In this document: positions 33,262-42,244 of the stretch, piece by piece
How positions within the stretch are numbered: position 1 is the first letter of the stretch
Layout: every line of letters begins with the position of its first letter
The notes under the pieces: generated by a model
Seen by the model: only the letters and a program-made list of their open reading frames with translations
What the model was told of the DNA's origin: nothing
The model's database searches: none
Program-made: the position numbers and the translations under genes
Origin: Streptomyces yangpuensis
GTDB lineage: Bacteria > Actinomycetota > Actinomycetes > Streptomycetales > Streptomycetaceae
NCBI RefSeq assembly: GCF_001005295.1
Contig: NZ_LBMK01000009.1
Location: forward strand, 186,264-250,263
Reading direction: 5' to 3'
DNA length: 64,000 nt

Positions 33262-34718
33262 GGTGGAGGGGTCGGAGCACCCGACGGGCGCATGAGCCCG
33301 GTGGCGGGGACCCTGGACGTCACGGAGAGGGTCTTCATGAGCCCGTAGCGGTCCGGCTCCTCCCTGAGCGGCAGCACGCCCCGGCACGGGGTTCCGGGTC
33401 CGATCACGGAATTGATCTCGGAGTTCCGGCCACCCGGTTCCATCTGCCACCACGACGTGACGTAGCGGGCTCTCCTGGTGACGTTGATCAGATTATTGTT
33501 GTGCCTGATGCGCGCCCGGAAGGCGATGCAGTCACCGCCCGGGAGCGGGCAGGCCGAGAAACCGGGCGAGGAAGGGTGCCAGGAGAACTGGGGTTGCCCG
33601 TAACCCGGCGCGATCTTGCCGCGGTCCCTTCTCGTGGTGATCGCCTTGGCCGATGCCTCGATCATGGAGTACTCGACCCCTGCCGGAATCTGGATGATCT
33701 TGTCTTCGGCGTGTTCGTTGCCCGGATCGAGCCAGGAGCCCTCGGTTCCGAATGTACCGGTGGCCAGCTGGTCCCGGCCGGTGACCTCGGTGTACTGCTC
33801 GGCATCACCGTCGAAGGCCAGGATCTCCCGCCAGTACTGGAGCCTCGTCTCCTCGTGGAGCACCGTTTTCACTCCGATCACCCAGAAGATCGTGGTGAGG
33901 ATGTCCACGGGAACCGTGCCGACGTTCTTGATGCTCACCCTGAGCGGAATGTGCACGATCTTGCCGTCCGGACTGAGCTTGGGCTCCCCCAGTTTCGCCT
34001 CGGTCGTGATGAGGCTGCGCCGCACGTTGGGTTCGTAGAGCGTGGTGTTCGCAAAGTTCACACCGGCCAGGACGGCGGAGAGCGTCAGGCCCGCGACGAC
34101 GCTCCTGGGGTGGGGCAGGCCCTTCCAGGCCGCGTGTCGGCAGAGCCGCCACAGAGCCCACGAGGACCAGCCGAGCAGAGCGACGTAGACCGGCAGGTAG
34201 ACGACGAACTCCGACGCCTCGAACCACATGCTGAGCAGCAGCACGCTCATCGCCAGAGCGATCAGGGCTCCGATCAGCGTGACAGCGCCCGAGTATTTCC
34301 AGCGCCGCTTGCCCCAGTAGTCGAGCGCGGAGACGACCCCCGCGGACTGCACCGCGGCCGCGACGAGCAGCAGCCATCCGGTCAGGCGCCCGGCGAAGGT
34401 CTGGGACTCGAAGGCGTCCACGGCGCCGATGCGGACTAGGAGCACGGCGGAGCCCGCCAGGCCGAGCGCCATCACAGTCCCCGCCGTGCGGCGGGGCCAG
34501 GGGTGGTCGGGCCAGGTATCGGGGCCGGCGCCGCGCCAGATGACGAAGCGCGGGTCGCGCAGGGGCATGGCCGACGGGTAGCGGGCCCTGTGCAGAACGC
34601 GACGCAGCTCTCGGAGCGACCAGACGCGGCCCAGGACCCGGCTGCCCGCGCTCACCTCGCGCAGGCCCCGGGTGTCCGGTGGGGAGACGACCACCCTGGG
34701 CCTGGCTCCGATGCTCAT
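33258..34718 (-). CDS. Uncharacterised membrane protein inserted in the cobalamin cluster
   Basis: A 486-residue protein I do not recognise. Four transmembrane helices span about 79-235 (GTVMALGLAGSAVLLVRIG, LTGWLLLVAAAVQSAGVV, VTLIGALIALAMSVLLL, VVYLPVYVALLGWSSWAL). A large C-terminal beta-rich domain (about 240-440) may face outward. It contains many Asn, Lys and Ile codons and A/T third positions, unlike its neighbours. It splits cobT from cobA and has a terminator in front, so it probably arrived by transfer and is expressed on its own. Confidence 0.75.
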   Translation of the reverse strand: MSIGARPRVVVSPPDTRGLREVSAGSRVLGRVWSLRELRRVLHRARYPSAMPLRDPRFVIWRGAGPDTWPDHPWPRRTAGTVMALGLAGSAVLLVRIGAVDAFESQTFAGRLTGWLLLVAAAVQSAGVVSALDYWGKRRWKYSGAVTLIGALIALAMSVLLLSMWFEASEFVVYLPVYVALLGWSSWALWRLCRHAAWKGLPHPRSVVAGLTLSAVLAGVNFANTTLYEPNVRRSLITTEAKLGEPKLSPDGKIVHIPLRVSIKNVGTVPVDILTTIFWVIGVKTVLHEETRLQYWREILAFDGDAEQYTEVTGRDQLATGTFGTEGSWLDPGNEHAEDKIIQIPAGVEYSMIEASAKAITTRRDRGKIAPGYGQPQFSWHPSSPGFSACPLPGGDCIAFRARIRHNNNLINVTRRARYVTSWWQMEPGGRNSEINSVIGPGTPCRGVLPLREEPDRYGLMKTLSVTSRVPATGLMRPSGAPTPPP

Positions 34719-34740
34719 GGGAACCAGGCTCCGGGGGGTC

Positions 34741-34764
34741 GCACCCCGCCGCGCGGCGGGGTGC
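34741..34764 (-). terminator. Terminator after cobT
   Basis: A perfect 24-bp palindrome with arms GCACCCCGCCGC and GCGGCGGGGTGC, 11 bases past the cobT stop. Confidence 0.7.
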
Positions 34765-34775
34765 TCCGGTCGGCC

Positions 34776-37700
34776 CTACTTTTCCGTGACGCCCGCCGAG
34801 TCGAAGGTGGCGACCTCGTGCATCGCGCGGGCCGCGCTCTGGACCAGCGGGAGGGCGAGCAGGGCGCCGGTGCCCTCGCCGAGGCGGAGGTCCAGGTCGA
34901 CCAGGGGGCGCAGGCCCAGCTTGTTCAGGGCCGCCACGTGGCCCGGCTCCGCGCTGCGGTGACCCGCGATGCAGGCCGAGAGCGACTCCGGGGCGATGGC
35001 GCGTGCCACCAGTGCGGCCGCTCCGGCGCTGACGCCGTCCAGGATCACCGGCGTACGCAGGGAGGCGCCGCCCAGGAGGAGGCCCACGATCGCCGCGTGC
35101 TCCAGGCCGCCGATCGCCGCGAGGACGCCGATCGGGTCCGCCGGGTCCGGCTGGTGCAGTTCCAGGGCGCGGCGGACGACGTCCACCTTGCGGGCGTGCG
35201 TCTCGTCGTTGATGCCCGTGCCGCGGCCGGTGACCTCGGACGGGTCGACGCCCGTGAAGACGGAGATGAGGGCGGCGGAGACCGTGGTGTTCGCGATGCC
35301 CATCTCGCCCGTGAGGAGCGCCTTGTTGCCCGCCGCGACCAGGTCGCGGGCCGTCTCGATGCCCACCTCGATGGCCGCGACCGCCTCCTCGCGGGTCATC
35401 GCCGGGCCCGTGGACAGGTCGGCGGTGCCGGGGCGGACCTTGCGCGGGAGCAGGCCGGGGGTGGCCGGGAGGTCGCCCGCGACGCCGACGTCGATCACGC
35501 AGACCTCGGCGCCGACCTGGTTGGCGAAGGCGTTGCAGACCGCGCCGCCGCCCAGGAAGTTGGCGACCATCTGCGTGGTGACCTCCTGGGGCCACGGGGT
35601 GACGCCCTGGGCGTGGACCCCGTGGTCGCCCGCGAAGATCGCGACCGCGGCCGGCTCGGGGATCGGCGGCGGGCAGACCCGGGACAGGCCCGCGAGCTGG
35701 GCGGAGATGATCTCCAGCATGCCCAGGGCCCCGGCGGGCTTCGTCATGCGCTTCTGGCGCTCCCAGGCCTCGCCGAGCGCCTTCGCGTCGAGCGGGCGGA
35801 TGCTGGCGACCGTCTCGGAGAGGAGGTCGTGCGGCTCCTCGCCGGGCAGCGCGCGACGGCCGTAGGTCTCCTCGTGGACCACCCAGGAGAGCGGCCGGCG
35901 CTGCGACCAGCCGGCCTGGGCGAGCTCGGGTTCCTCAGGGAACTCGTCCACGTAGCCGACGCACAGGTAGGCGACGACCTCCAGGTGCTCGGGCAGGCCG
36001 AGCTCGCGGACCATCTCGCGCTCGTCGAAGAAGCTGACCCAGCCGACGCCGAGGCCTTCGGCGCGTGCGGCGAGCCAGAGGTTCTCGACGGCGAGGGCCG
36101 AGGAGTACGGGGCCATCTGCGGCTGGGTGTGCCGGCCGAGGGTGTGGCGGCCGCCGCGGGTGGGGTCGGCGGTGACCACGATGTTCACCGGGGTGTCGAG
36201 GATGGCCTCGATCTTCAGTTCCTTGAACTGCTTCGCGCGGCCCTTCGGCAGCGACTTCGCGTAGGCCTCGCGCTGGCGCTGGGCGAGCTCGTGCATCGTC
36301 CGGCGGGTGTCGGCGGAGCGGATGACGACGAAGTCCCAGGGCTGGGAGTGGCCGACGCTGGGCGCGGTGTGAGCCGCCTCCAGGACGCGGAGCAGCACCT
36401 CGTGCGGGATCGGGTCGGTCCGGAAGCCCTTGCGGATGTCGCGGCGCTCGCGCATGACGCGCAGGACGGCCTCGCGCTCGGCGTCGTCGTACCCGGGGGC
36501 CGGCTCGCCCGCGGCGGGCTCGGGCTCGGCGTGCTCGGTCTGCTCGGCCTCGGCCTGCTCCGGCCGGTCGGCGTCCTGGGCCTCTGCGGGCTCCGGCTGG
36601 ACGGGCTCCACGGCGACGGCCTCGGCGAGCGGCTGGGCGGCTTCCTCGGGGGCGGTCACGACGGGCTGGGCCGGGTCGGCCACCGGCTGGACCGGGACGG
36701 GGGCGACGGCCTCGGCGGGCACCGGCTGGACGGGCTCCACGACAGCGGCCTCGACGGCCGGCTCGGCGGGCTCCACGACGACGGCCACGGGCTCGGGGTG
36801 GCCCGGCTCGGGCGCGACAGGTGCGGCGGGCGCGACCGGCTCCGTGGCCTCCGCGGGGGCGACCGCCACGGGCTGCGGCGGGACGGCCACCGGCGGGACC
36901 TCGGCGGGCGCGGCCTCGGCGGGCGCGGCCTCGGTCGGCACGGGCTGGACCGGCTCCACGACGGCGGCCTCGACGGACGCCTCGGCCGGCTCCGCGGGTG
37001 CGGCCGCCTGGGGTGTGACGACGGGTGCCCCGGCGGCCGCCGACTCGGAGGTCTCCGCCGTCGGGGCGGGCGCCTCGGCCGTTGCGGGCTCGGGCTGCTG
37101 CGGGGCCTGGGCCGCCACCGGCTCGGCGGGCGCCGCCGCAGCCTCGGGCTCCACGGCGGCCTGTACGGGCTCGGCGGCCTGTGCAGGCTCGGGGGCTACG
37201 GCCGGCTCGGGGGCTGCGGCAGGCTCGGGGGCCTGGGCTGCCGCGGCCGGCAGCGGCTCCGGCGCGGCGACCGGCTCCGGCGTCCACGGCGCCCCGGCCT
37301 GCGGCGGGACCTCGCCGAGCTGCGGGGCGGGCTCCTGGGCGGCTTCCGCGCGGGGCACGTCCAGGTACTCGGGCCCGATGGTCGGTGGGCCGGCCTGGTG
37401 GAGCGGGGTGGCCCCCGTGGCGGTGTTCAGGGCGGAGGCGAGCGGGGCGGCCTGCGCGGGCGCGGCGGCTGGGCCGCGGTCCGCGAGCGACCGTACGACT
37501 CCGCCGGTGGCGTCGGGCACGGGCGGGCCCATGTGCAGCGGGCGCCGGACGGGAGCCGCGGGCGCCGTCGGGGCGGCGGGGGCCGCGGGCGGCGGGACGA
37601 CGAGCCCGCCGAGGTCGAGCGCGCCGGAGTCCCGGCCGCCCGTCTCGTGGGCGCCCGCGCTGTAGGAGCCGTCGGGGAAGACGGGCTGCGGGAACTCGGT

Positions 37701-38033
37701 GTACCCGCCGGGCTCGGGGTACGCCGCCGGGGCGCCGGGATAGGCGGCGTCGGTGCCGTAGGCCGGGTCGGCGTACAGCTGCGGCTCGGCGGCCTGGGGC
37801 TCCACCGGGAAGGCCGGGACCTGCGGGACGACCTGCGGGTCGCTCCAGGAACCCTGGGCGCTCGGCATCAGCAGGAGTTCCTCGTCCTCCGGCTCGGCCG
37901 GGTCCATGAGGTCCTGGAAGGCGTAGCCGGGCATCGGTGCCGGCATCTGGACCGGGGCGGGCATGCCCTGCTGATCCACCATGCCCGTGTTGTCCGGGAG
38001 ACCCTCGCCCGGGACCTGGCCGGTGTCAGTCAT
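34776..38033 (-). CDS. cobT: BluB-CobT fusion: DMB synthase and nicotinate-nucleotide phosphoribosyltransferase
   Basis: A 1085-residue fusion. Residues about 1-510 are low-complexity, rich in Ala, Pro, Glu and Val, with repeated VEPVQPVP motifs. About 515-730 is a nitroreductase-fold BluB domain (REAVLRVMRERRDIRKGF, APSVGHSQPWDFVVIR, EGLGVGWVSFF), which cuts FMN to 5,6-dimethylbenzimidazole. About 740-1085 is CobT (MTKPAGALGMLE, AIFAGDHGVHAQGV, GEMGIANTT, RLGEGTGALLAL), which activates that base for cobalamin. The protein thus makes and uses the lower ligand. Start ATG at 38033 behind GAGGGG. I see no B12 box upstream. Confidence 0.92.
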   Translation of the reverse strand: MTDTGQVPGEGLPDNTGMVDQQGMPAPVQMPAPMPGYAFQDLMDPAEPEDEELLLMPSAQGSWSDPQVVPQVPAFPVEPQAAEPQLYADPAYGTDAAYPGAPAAYPEPGGYTEFPQPVFPDGSYSAGAHETGGRDSGALDLGGLVVPPPAAPAAPTAPAAPVRRPLHMGPPVPDATGGVVRSLADRGPAAAPAQAAPLASALNTATGATPLHQAGPPTIGPEYLDVPRAEAAQEPAPQLGEVPPQAGAPWTPEPVAAPEPLPAAAAQAPEPAAAPEPAVAPEPAQAAEPVQAAVEPEAAAAPAEPVAAQAPQQPEPATAEAPAPTAETSESAAAGAPVVTPQAAAPAEPAEASVEAAVVEPVQPVPTEAAPAEAAPAEVPPVAVPPQPVAVAPAEATEPVAPAAPVAPEPGHPEPVAVVVEPAEPAVEAAVVEPVQPVPAEAVAPVPVQPVADPAQPVVTAPEEAAQPLAEAVAVEPVQPEPAEAQDADRPEQAEAEQTEHAEPEPAAGEPAPGYDDAEREAVLRVMRERRDIRKGFRTDPIPHEVLLRVLEAAHTAPSVGHSQPWDFVVIRSADTRRTMHELAQRQREAYAKSLPKGRAKQFKELKIEAILDTPVNIVVTADPTRGGRHTLGRHTQPQMAPYSSALAVENLWLAARAEGLGVGWVSFFDEREMVRELGLPEHLEVVAYLCVGYVDEFPEEPELAQAGWSQRRPLSWVVHEETYGRRALPGEEPHDLLSETVASIRPLDAKALGEAWERQKRMTKPAGALGMLEIISAQLAGLSRVCPPPIPEPAAVAIFAGDHGVHAQGVTPWPQEVTTQMVANFLGGGAVCNAFANQVGAEVCVIDVGVAGDLPATPGLLPRKVRPGTADLSTGPAMTREEAVAAIEVGIETARDLVAAGNKALLTGEMGIANTTVSAALISVFTGVDPSEVTGRGTGINDETHARKVDVVRRALELHQPDPADPIGVLAAIGGLEHAAIVGLLLGGASLRTPVILDGVSAGAAALVARAIAPESLSACIAGHRSAEPGHVAALNKLGLRPLVDLDLRLGEGTGALLALPLVQSAARAMHEVATFDSAGVTEK

Positions 38034-38308
38034 GCTTACCCCTCGCCCATCGGTGTTGCCTCTTCGATCACCCGGTCGCCCACGAGGCCTCCGAGCGGAG
38101 TTGCCGTGCGGTGTCGCGGGTGCGACGAGTCCGTCTCACGTGCGCCTGCGCGACAACCAGTAAGCATTGTCGCGCCCGTTAGCGATCGTGGCGGCCATAA
38201 CCACCACGGTCCTCTGTGGACTGCGCCACGTCGCGCGTCCAGGCCGTGTCGCGATGCCGGAAACGTCCGCGCAGTACGACGATCGGCCAGCCTACCCCGG
38301 CCCTCGTC

Positions 38309-39511
38309 TCAGCGGGTGACAGGGCGCTGAGCTGCCAGGAGGAACACCACGGAACGGTCCTGTTCGGCCCAGGTGCGGGGGTCCAGGCCGACGGACTGCA
38401 GGAGCGCGCACTCGACGTCGTAACCGTGTTCGGTGAGGACCCGGCCGATGGCCTCCGCCTCGTCGCGGGTGGAGGCGTGGCTGACGATCCGTCCGGGGCG
38501 CCTGTCCGCGACGGCCGCGACGACCTCGGCGCCGCCGCCGCCGACACGGACGACGTCGGGCTCGGGCAGGTTCTCCAGGACGTGCGGTGCCCGCCCGTCG
38601 ACGAACTGCAGTTGCACTCCGCGGGCGCGGGCGGCGGCGGTCACCCGGTCGCGGGCCGCGGGGTCGGCGTCCACGGCGATGACGGCCGCGCCGAGGGCGG
38701 CCGCGTCCACGGCCACGCCACCGGACCCGGTGCCGATGTCCCAGACGAGGTCGCCGGTGCGCGGGCCGAGCCGGGCGAGTTGGGCGGCGTGCAGCAGTCC
38801 CGACTCCCCCTCCCCCGCGCCGGGCTGCGCCCGGGCCCAGCCGCGTTCGGCGGAGTGCGCGGGGGTCTGGCCGAGCAGCCAGCCGGGCTCGGCGGCGGGT
38901 GCCTGTCCCGCGCCGCCGATGACGATGACGACGTTCGGGTCGCGCCAGCTGTGGTCGGCGGCCTTGTCGGAGGTGAGGACGCTCACCTGCTCGCGGTCCG
39001 TGCCGAGTTCCTCGCAGACCACGAAGGTGCGGTGGACCCCGTCGAGGAGCAGGGCGAGTTCGGCGGGGCCGGCGCCGGGCGAGGTGAGGACGGCGACCTT
39101 GGGGGGGGCGCGGCAGACGTTGACGGCGCGCCGCAGGGTGCGGGGGTGGGCGACGACGACCTGGGCGTCGTCCCAGGGCATGCCGGCGCGGGCGAAGGCG
39201 GCCGCGACGGAGGAGACGGCGGGGACGACCTCGACCTCCAGGCCGTGCTCCGGGGCGCGCAGGGTGCGTACGACGCCGAAGAAGCCGGGGTCGCCGTCGG
39301 CGAGGACCACCGCGGTGCCGCGGTGGCCGGCGATGCGGCGGGCGGCCAGGCCCGGGCTGCCCAGGCGGATGCGTTCGGCGGTGGGCGGGACTTCGGGGAG
39401 CGCGAGGTGGTGGGCGGCTCCGGCCACGAGGGTGGCGGCGGAGAGCGCGGACCGGGCGGCCGAGGTCAGGGGCGAACCGTCCCAGCCGATCACCGTGACC
39501 CGGTCGGCCAT
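38309..39511 (-). CDS. cobL: Precorrin-6Y C5,15-methyltransferase (CbiE-CbiT)
   Basis: A 400-residue bifunctional enzyme of corrin ring synthesis. The N-terminal half is a tetrapyrrole methylase (VTVIGWDGSPLT, GDPGFFGVVRTL) of CbiE type. The C-terminal half is a CbiT-type SAM methyltransferase with decarboxylase role (DIGTGSGGVAVDAA, IAVDADPAARDR). It adds methyls at C5 and C15 and removes the acetate carboxyl at C12. It is upstream of cobT in the same direction, with 275 bp between, so cobT may have its own promoter. Confidence 0.93.
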   Translation of the reverse strand: MADRVTVIGWDGSPLTSAARSALSAATLVAGAAHHLALPEVPPTAERIRLGSPGLAARRIAGHRGTAVVLADGDPGFFGVVRTLRAPEHGLEVEVVPAVSSVAAAFARAGMPWDDAQVVVAHPRTLRRAVNVCRAPPKVAVLTSPGAGPAELALLLDGVHRTFVVCEELGTDREQVSVLTSDKAADHSWRDPNVVIVIGGAGQAPAAEPGWLLGQTPAHSAERGWARAQPGAGEGESGLLHAAQLARLGPRTGDLVWDIGTGSGGVAVDAAALGAAVIAVDADPAARDRVTAAARARGVQLQFVDGRAPHVLENLPEPDVVRVGGGGAEVVAAVADRRPGRIVSHASTRDEAEAIGRVLTEHGYDVECALLQSVGLDPRTWAEQDRSVVFLLAAQRPVTR

Positions 39512-39580
39512 CGTCGTCTGTCTCCTGATGTGGGGGGCGGGAGGGAGGGGCGGGCACGGTGAGACTACCCGGTCATCGGT

Positions 39581-40318
39581 TCATTTCCGGTCGGCGCCGA
39601 CGGGGTGGCCGTTCGCGTCGGACCGCTGTCCGGGGACCACGTGGCCCGGGTACGCGCCCCGGCCGCCGCCGTGGGTGTCGTGGGTTTCGTGGGTGTCGTA
39701 GCTCTCGTAGCCGTCGTACCCGTCGAGGCCGTCGCCCTCGTCGAGGTCCTCGGGCAGGAGGCTCCAGACGATGAGGTCGGTGCGGGTGTCGGCCCAGCCG
39801 CCGTCGGCCGTCTGCGTGCGCACGGTCCACGCGTTGCGCAGGACGCCCTCGCTGATGCAGCCGATCTTCTGGGCGACCTGCTGGGAGGCGGTGTTGTCGG
39901 CGGCGGTGCGCAGTTCGAGGCGCTCGAACGCCTGCTCACGGAAGAGCCATTGGGCGACGGCCAGGACGGACTCGCTGGCGTAGCCCTCGCCGCGGGCCCA
40001 GGGCGCGGTGACGTAGCCGGCCTCGGTGGCGCGGGTGCGCCAGTCGGTGTTGCGCAGGTGGACGATGCCGACGAGGCGCTGGGTGAGGAACTCGGTGACG
40101 GCGAAGACGATGCCGCGGCCCTCGGCGCGTTCGGCGTGGGAGTCCCGGGTGGCCCATGCCCGCGCGTGGGCGTGGGTGTACGGGTGCGGTACGGAGGTCC
40201 AGGCGGTGATGTTCTCGTCGTTCATCATCTCGGCGAGCGCGGTGACGTCCTCCTCCTCGAACGGGCGCAGCACCAGCCGGTCCGTGCTGATGGTGACGTC
40301 CGGAAAGGTGGTAGTCAT
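39581..40318 (-). CDS. RimJ/RimL-type N-acetyltransferase
   Basis: A 245-residue GNAT protein. TDRLVLRPFEEEDVTALAEM (about 13-32), APWARGEGYASESVLAVAQW and NTASQQVAQKIGC are the RimJ-type features. The last 60 residues are an unusual Asp/Tyr/Gly/His-rich tail with repeated DGYDGY and DTHETHDTH motifs, coded by near-repeated DNA. Start MTTTFPDV at 40318 follows GGAG at the right distance; an ATG four codons upstream is possible. Substrate unknown. Confidence 0.87.
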   Translation of the reverse strand: MTTTFPDVTISTDRLVLRPFEEEDVTALAEMMNDENITAWTSVPHPYTHAHARAWATRDSHAERAEGRGIVFAVTEFLTQRLVGIVHLRNTDWRTRATEAGYVTAPWARGEGYASESVLAVAQWLFREQAFERLELRTAADNTASQQVAQKIGCISEGVLRNAWTVRTQTADGGWADTRTDLIVWSLLPEDLDEGDGLDGYDGYESYDTHETHDTHGGGRGAYPGHVVPGQRSDANGHPVGADRK

Positions 40319-40473
40319 GCGCAGCTCCATGCCTGAGAACGTGGTGCGACCGTGGTGCGATGCGACCGTGGGCGGGGGCAGTTGGTGCGGAACCGGGTCC
40401 ACGGGTCGTAGGCCACAGCATGCAGCATCGGCGGGGGGATGTGCAGGGCCGGGTTGCCCGGGAGCGGGCAGGA

Positions 40474-40511
40474 CTCGGCCCCGCGCGCCGACAGGGGCGT
40501 ACGGGGCCGAG
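40474..40511 (-). terminator. Terminator of metNIQ
   Basis: CTCGGCCCCG pairs with CGGGGCCGAG across an 18-nt loop that holds a further CGCC/GGCG pairing. It is 56 bases past the metQ stop. Confidence 0.65.
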
Positions 40512-40566
40512 ATGCATGACCGTCCGGGGGCCCGACGGCATCGGGCGGCGGGGTCCGGGGACGGGG

Positions 40567-41430
40567 TCAGGAGGCGGGGGTGCCGAAGGCCGGGACGACC
40601 GAGCCCTGGTACTTCTCCTCGATGAACTTCTTGACGTCGTCGGAGTTCAGGAGCTTGGCGAGCTTCTGGATCCGCGGGTCGTCCTGGGTGCCGTCCTTGA
40701 CCGCGAGGAAGTTGGCGTAGGGGTTGCCCTCGGCCTTCTCCAGGGCGAGTGCGTCCTTGGCGGGCGCCAGGTTCGCTTCCAGGGCGTAGTTGCCGTTGAT
40801 GACCGCGGCGTCCACGTCGCTCAGCGCGCGCGGGACCGTGGCGGCCTCCAGCTCCTTGAACTCCAGGCCCTTCTTGTCGGTGATGTCGGACAGCTTGGCG
40901 CCGGTGCCGACACCCTCCTTGAGGGTGATCAGGTTGTTCGCGGCCAGCAGCTGGAGCGCACGGCCCTCGTTGGTGGTGTCGTTGGGGACGGCGATGGTCT
41001 GGCCGGCCTTGATGTCGGAGAGCGACGTGACCTTCTTGGAGTAGAGGCCGAGGGGCTCCAGGTGCACGTTCACGACGGGGACGACGTGGGTGTTGTTCTT
41101 CTTGTTGAAGTCGTCGAGGTACGGCTTGTGCTGGAAGTAGTTGCCGTCGACCTGGCCCTGCTCGGTGGCGGTGTTGGGCAGGACGTAGTCCGTGAACTCC
41201 TTGACCTCCAGCTTGAGGCCTTCCTTGGCCGCGAGCTTGTCCTTGACGAAGTTCAGGACGTCGGCGTGGGGGCTCGGGGAGGCCGCGATGACGAGCGGCT
41301 TGCTCTCGTCGGCCTTGCCGCCGTCGGCCTTCGCGGAGGACGGGTCCGAGGAGCTGCCGCAGGCGGTGAGGCCGAGGGTCAGCGCGGTGGCGGTGGCGGC
41401 GAGGGCGGTGAGCTTGATGTTCTTACGCAC
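40567..41430 (-). CDS. metQ: Methionine ABC transporter substrate-binding lipoprotein
   Basis: A 287-residue NlpA/MetQ lipoprotein. The signal peptide ends in lipobox LTAC with Cys24, followed by a Ser/Gly/Asp linker. The mature part shows VIAASPSPHADVLNFVKD, FTDYVLPNTATEQGQVDGNYFQH and NEGRALQLLAANNLI, all typical of MetQ. It catches methionine outside the membrane and hands it to MetI/MetN. Start is the GTG at 41430. It is the last gene of the operon, separated from metI by a 145-bp spacer with a hairpin. Confidence 0.94.
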   Translation of the reverse strand: MRKNIKLTALAATATALTLGLTACGSSSDPSSAKADGGKADESKPLVIAASPSPHADVLNFVKDKLAAKEGLKLEVKEFTDYVLPNTATEQGQVDGNYFQHKPYLDDFNKKNNTHVVPVVNVHLEPLGLYSKKVTSLSDIKAGQTIAVPNDTTNEGRALQLLAANNLITLKEGVGTGAKLSDITDKKGLEFKELEAATVPRALSDVDAAVINGNYALEANLAPAKDALALEKAEGNPYANFLAVKDGTQDDPRIQKLAKLLNSDDVKKFIEEKYQGSVVPAFGTPAS

Positions 41431-41478
41431 GAAGAGTGCCTTTCTTGCGGAACAAGTACCGAGGACTTGCTGGTGGTG

Positions 41479-41501
41479 GCCCAAGCACGACAAGTGCGGG
41501 C
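41479..41501 (-). promoter_or_regulatory. Intercistronic hairpin between metI and metQ
   Basis: GCCC-aa-GCAC pairs with GTGCGGGC (8 bp with a two-base bulge, 5-nt loop). Hairpins in this place often adjust the level of the binding protein relative to the permease. Evidence is the fold only. Confidence 0.35.
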
Positions 41502-41552
41502 TCTATGGGGGAAATCGGCGGGGGCGGCTGCCCGGGGTGCCGGTCAGGCGGC

Positions 41553-41576
41553 CGGACGGTCGGACGGTCGGACGGT
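41553..41576. repeat. CGGACGGT tandem repeat
   Basis: Three exact 8-bp copies directly beyond the metI stop codon. Confidence 0.8.
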
Positions 41577-42244
41577 CAGGCGGTGCGGCCGCGGCGGGCC
41601 AGGAGGCGTACGACGCCGTCGCCGATCAGCTGGACGACCGTGACGAGGACGATGAGGACCACGACGGTGGCGACCATGAAGCCGGTCTCGAAGCGCTGGA
41701 AGCCGTACGTGATGGCCTTGGAGCCGAGGCCTTCGCCGCCGACGGCGCCCGCCATGGCGGAGTAACCGACGAGGGTGATGACGGTGGTGGTGACGCCGGC
41801 GACCAGGGAGGGCAGGGCCTGCGGCAGGAGCACCTTGCCGACCAGGGTCGGGATGCCGCCGCCCATGGACTCGACGGCCTCGATCAGGCCGTGGTCCACC
41901 TCGCGGACGGCGGTCTCGACGAGCCGGGCGAAGAAGGGGATGGCGCCGATCGCGAGCGGGACGATCATGGCGGTGGGACCGATGAAGGTGCCGACGACCG
42001 CGGTGGTGACCGGGATCAGGAAGATCAGCAGGATGATGAACGGCAGCGAGCGGCCTATGTTCACGATCACGCCGAGGACCTTGTTGACCGGCTGGTTCTG
42101 CAGCAGGCCGCCCTTGTCGGTGAGGACCAGCAGGATGCCGATGGGCAGTCCGCCGAGCACGGTGACCAGGGTGGACCACAGCACCATGTAGAGGGTGTCG
42201 TAGGTGCCCTGGGTGAGCAGGGGCTGCATCTCGGACCAGGTCAC
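41576..42244 (-). CDS. metI: Methionine ABC transporter permease
   Basis: A 222-residue inner-membrane permease with five transmembrane helices. The EAA loop that contacts MetN is visible as VESMGGGIPTLVGKVLLPQALP (a 20-residue core near 125-145). GTYDTLYMVLWSTLVTVLGG near the N-terminus is typical of MetI. Its ATG at 42244 overlaps the metN stop by 4 bases, so it is translationally coupled. Confidence 0.95.
   Translation of the reverse strand: MTWSEMQPLLTQGTYDTLYMVLWSTLVTVLGGLPIGILLVLTDKGGLLQNQPVNKVLGVIVNIGRSLPFIILLIFLIPVTTAVVGTFIGPTAMIVPLAIGAIPFFARLVETAVREVDHGLIEAVESMGGGIPTLVGKVLLPQALPSLVAGVTTTVITLVGYSAMAGAVGGEGLGSKAITYGFQRFETGFMVATVVVLIVLVTVVQLIGDGVVRLLARRGRTA

Noticed and set aside
33797..35595. 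596-codon minus-strand frame across the cobT/orphan gene border
   Set aside because: Out of frame with both real genes and crosses the cobT terminator palindrome.
38034..38308. Cobalamin riboswitch upstream of cobT
   Set aside because: No B12-box-like CAGTGGC (in either orientation) and no suitable fold found in the 275-bp gap.
34503..38330. A 1275-codon plus-strand open frame opposite cobT and its neighbour
   Set aside because: It is the mirror of a strongly G/C-biased gene; its product is Gly/Arg-rich without domains, and the minus strand holds clear BluB and CobT motifs.
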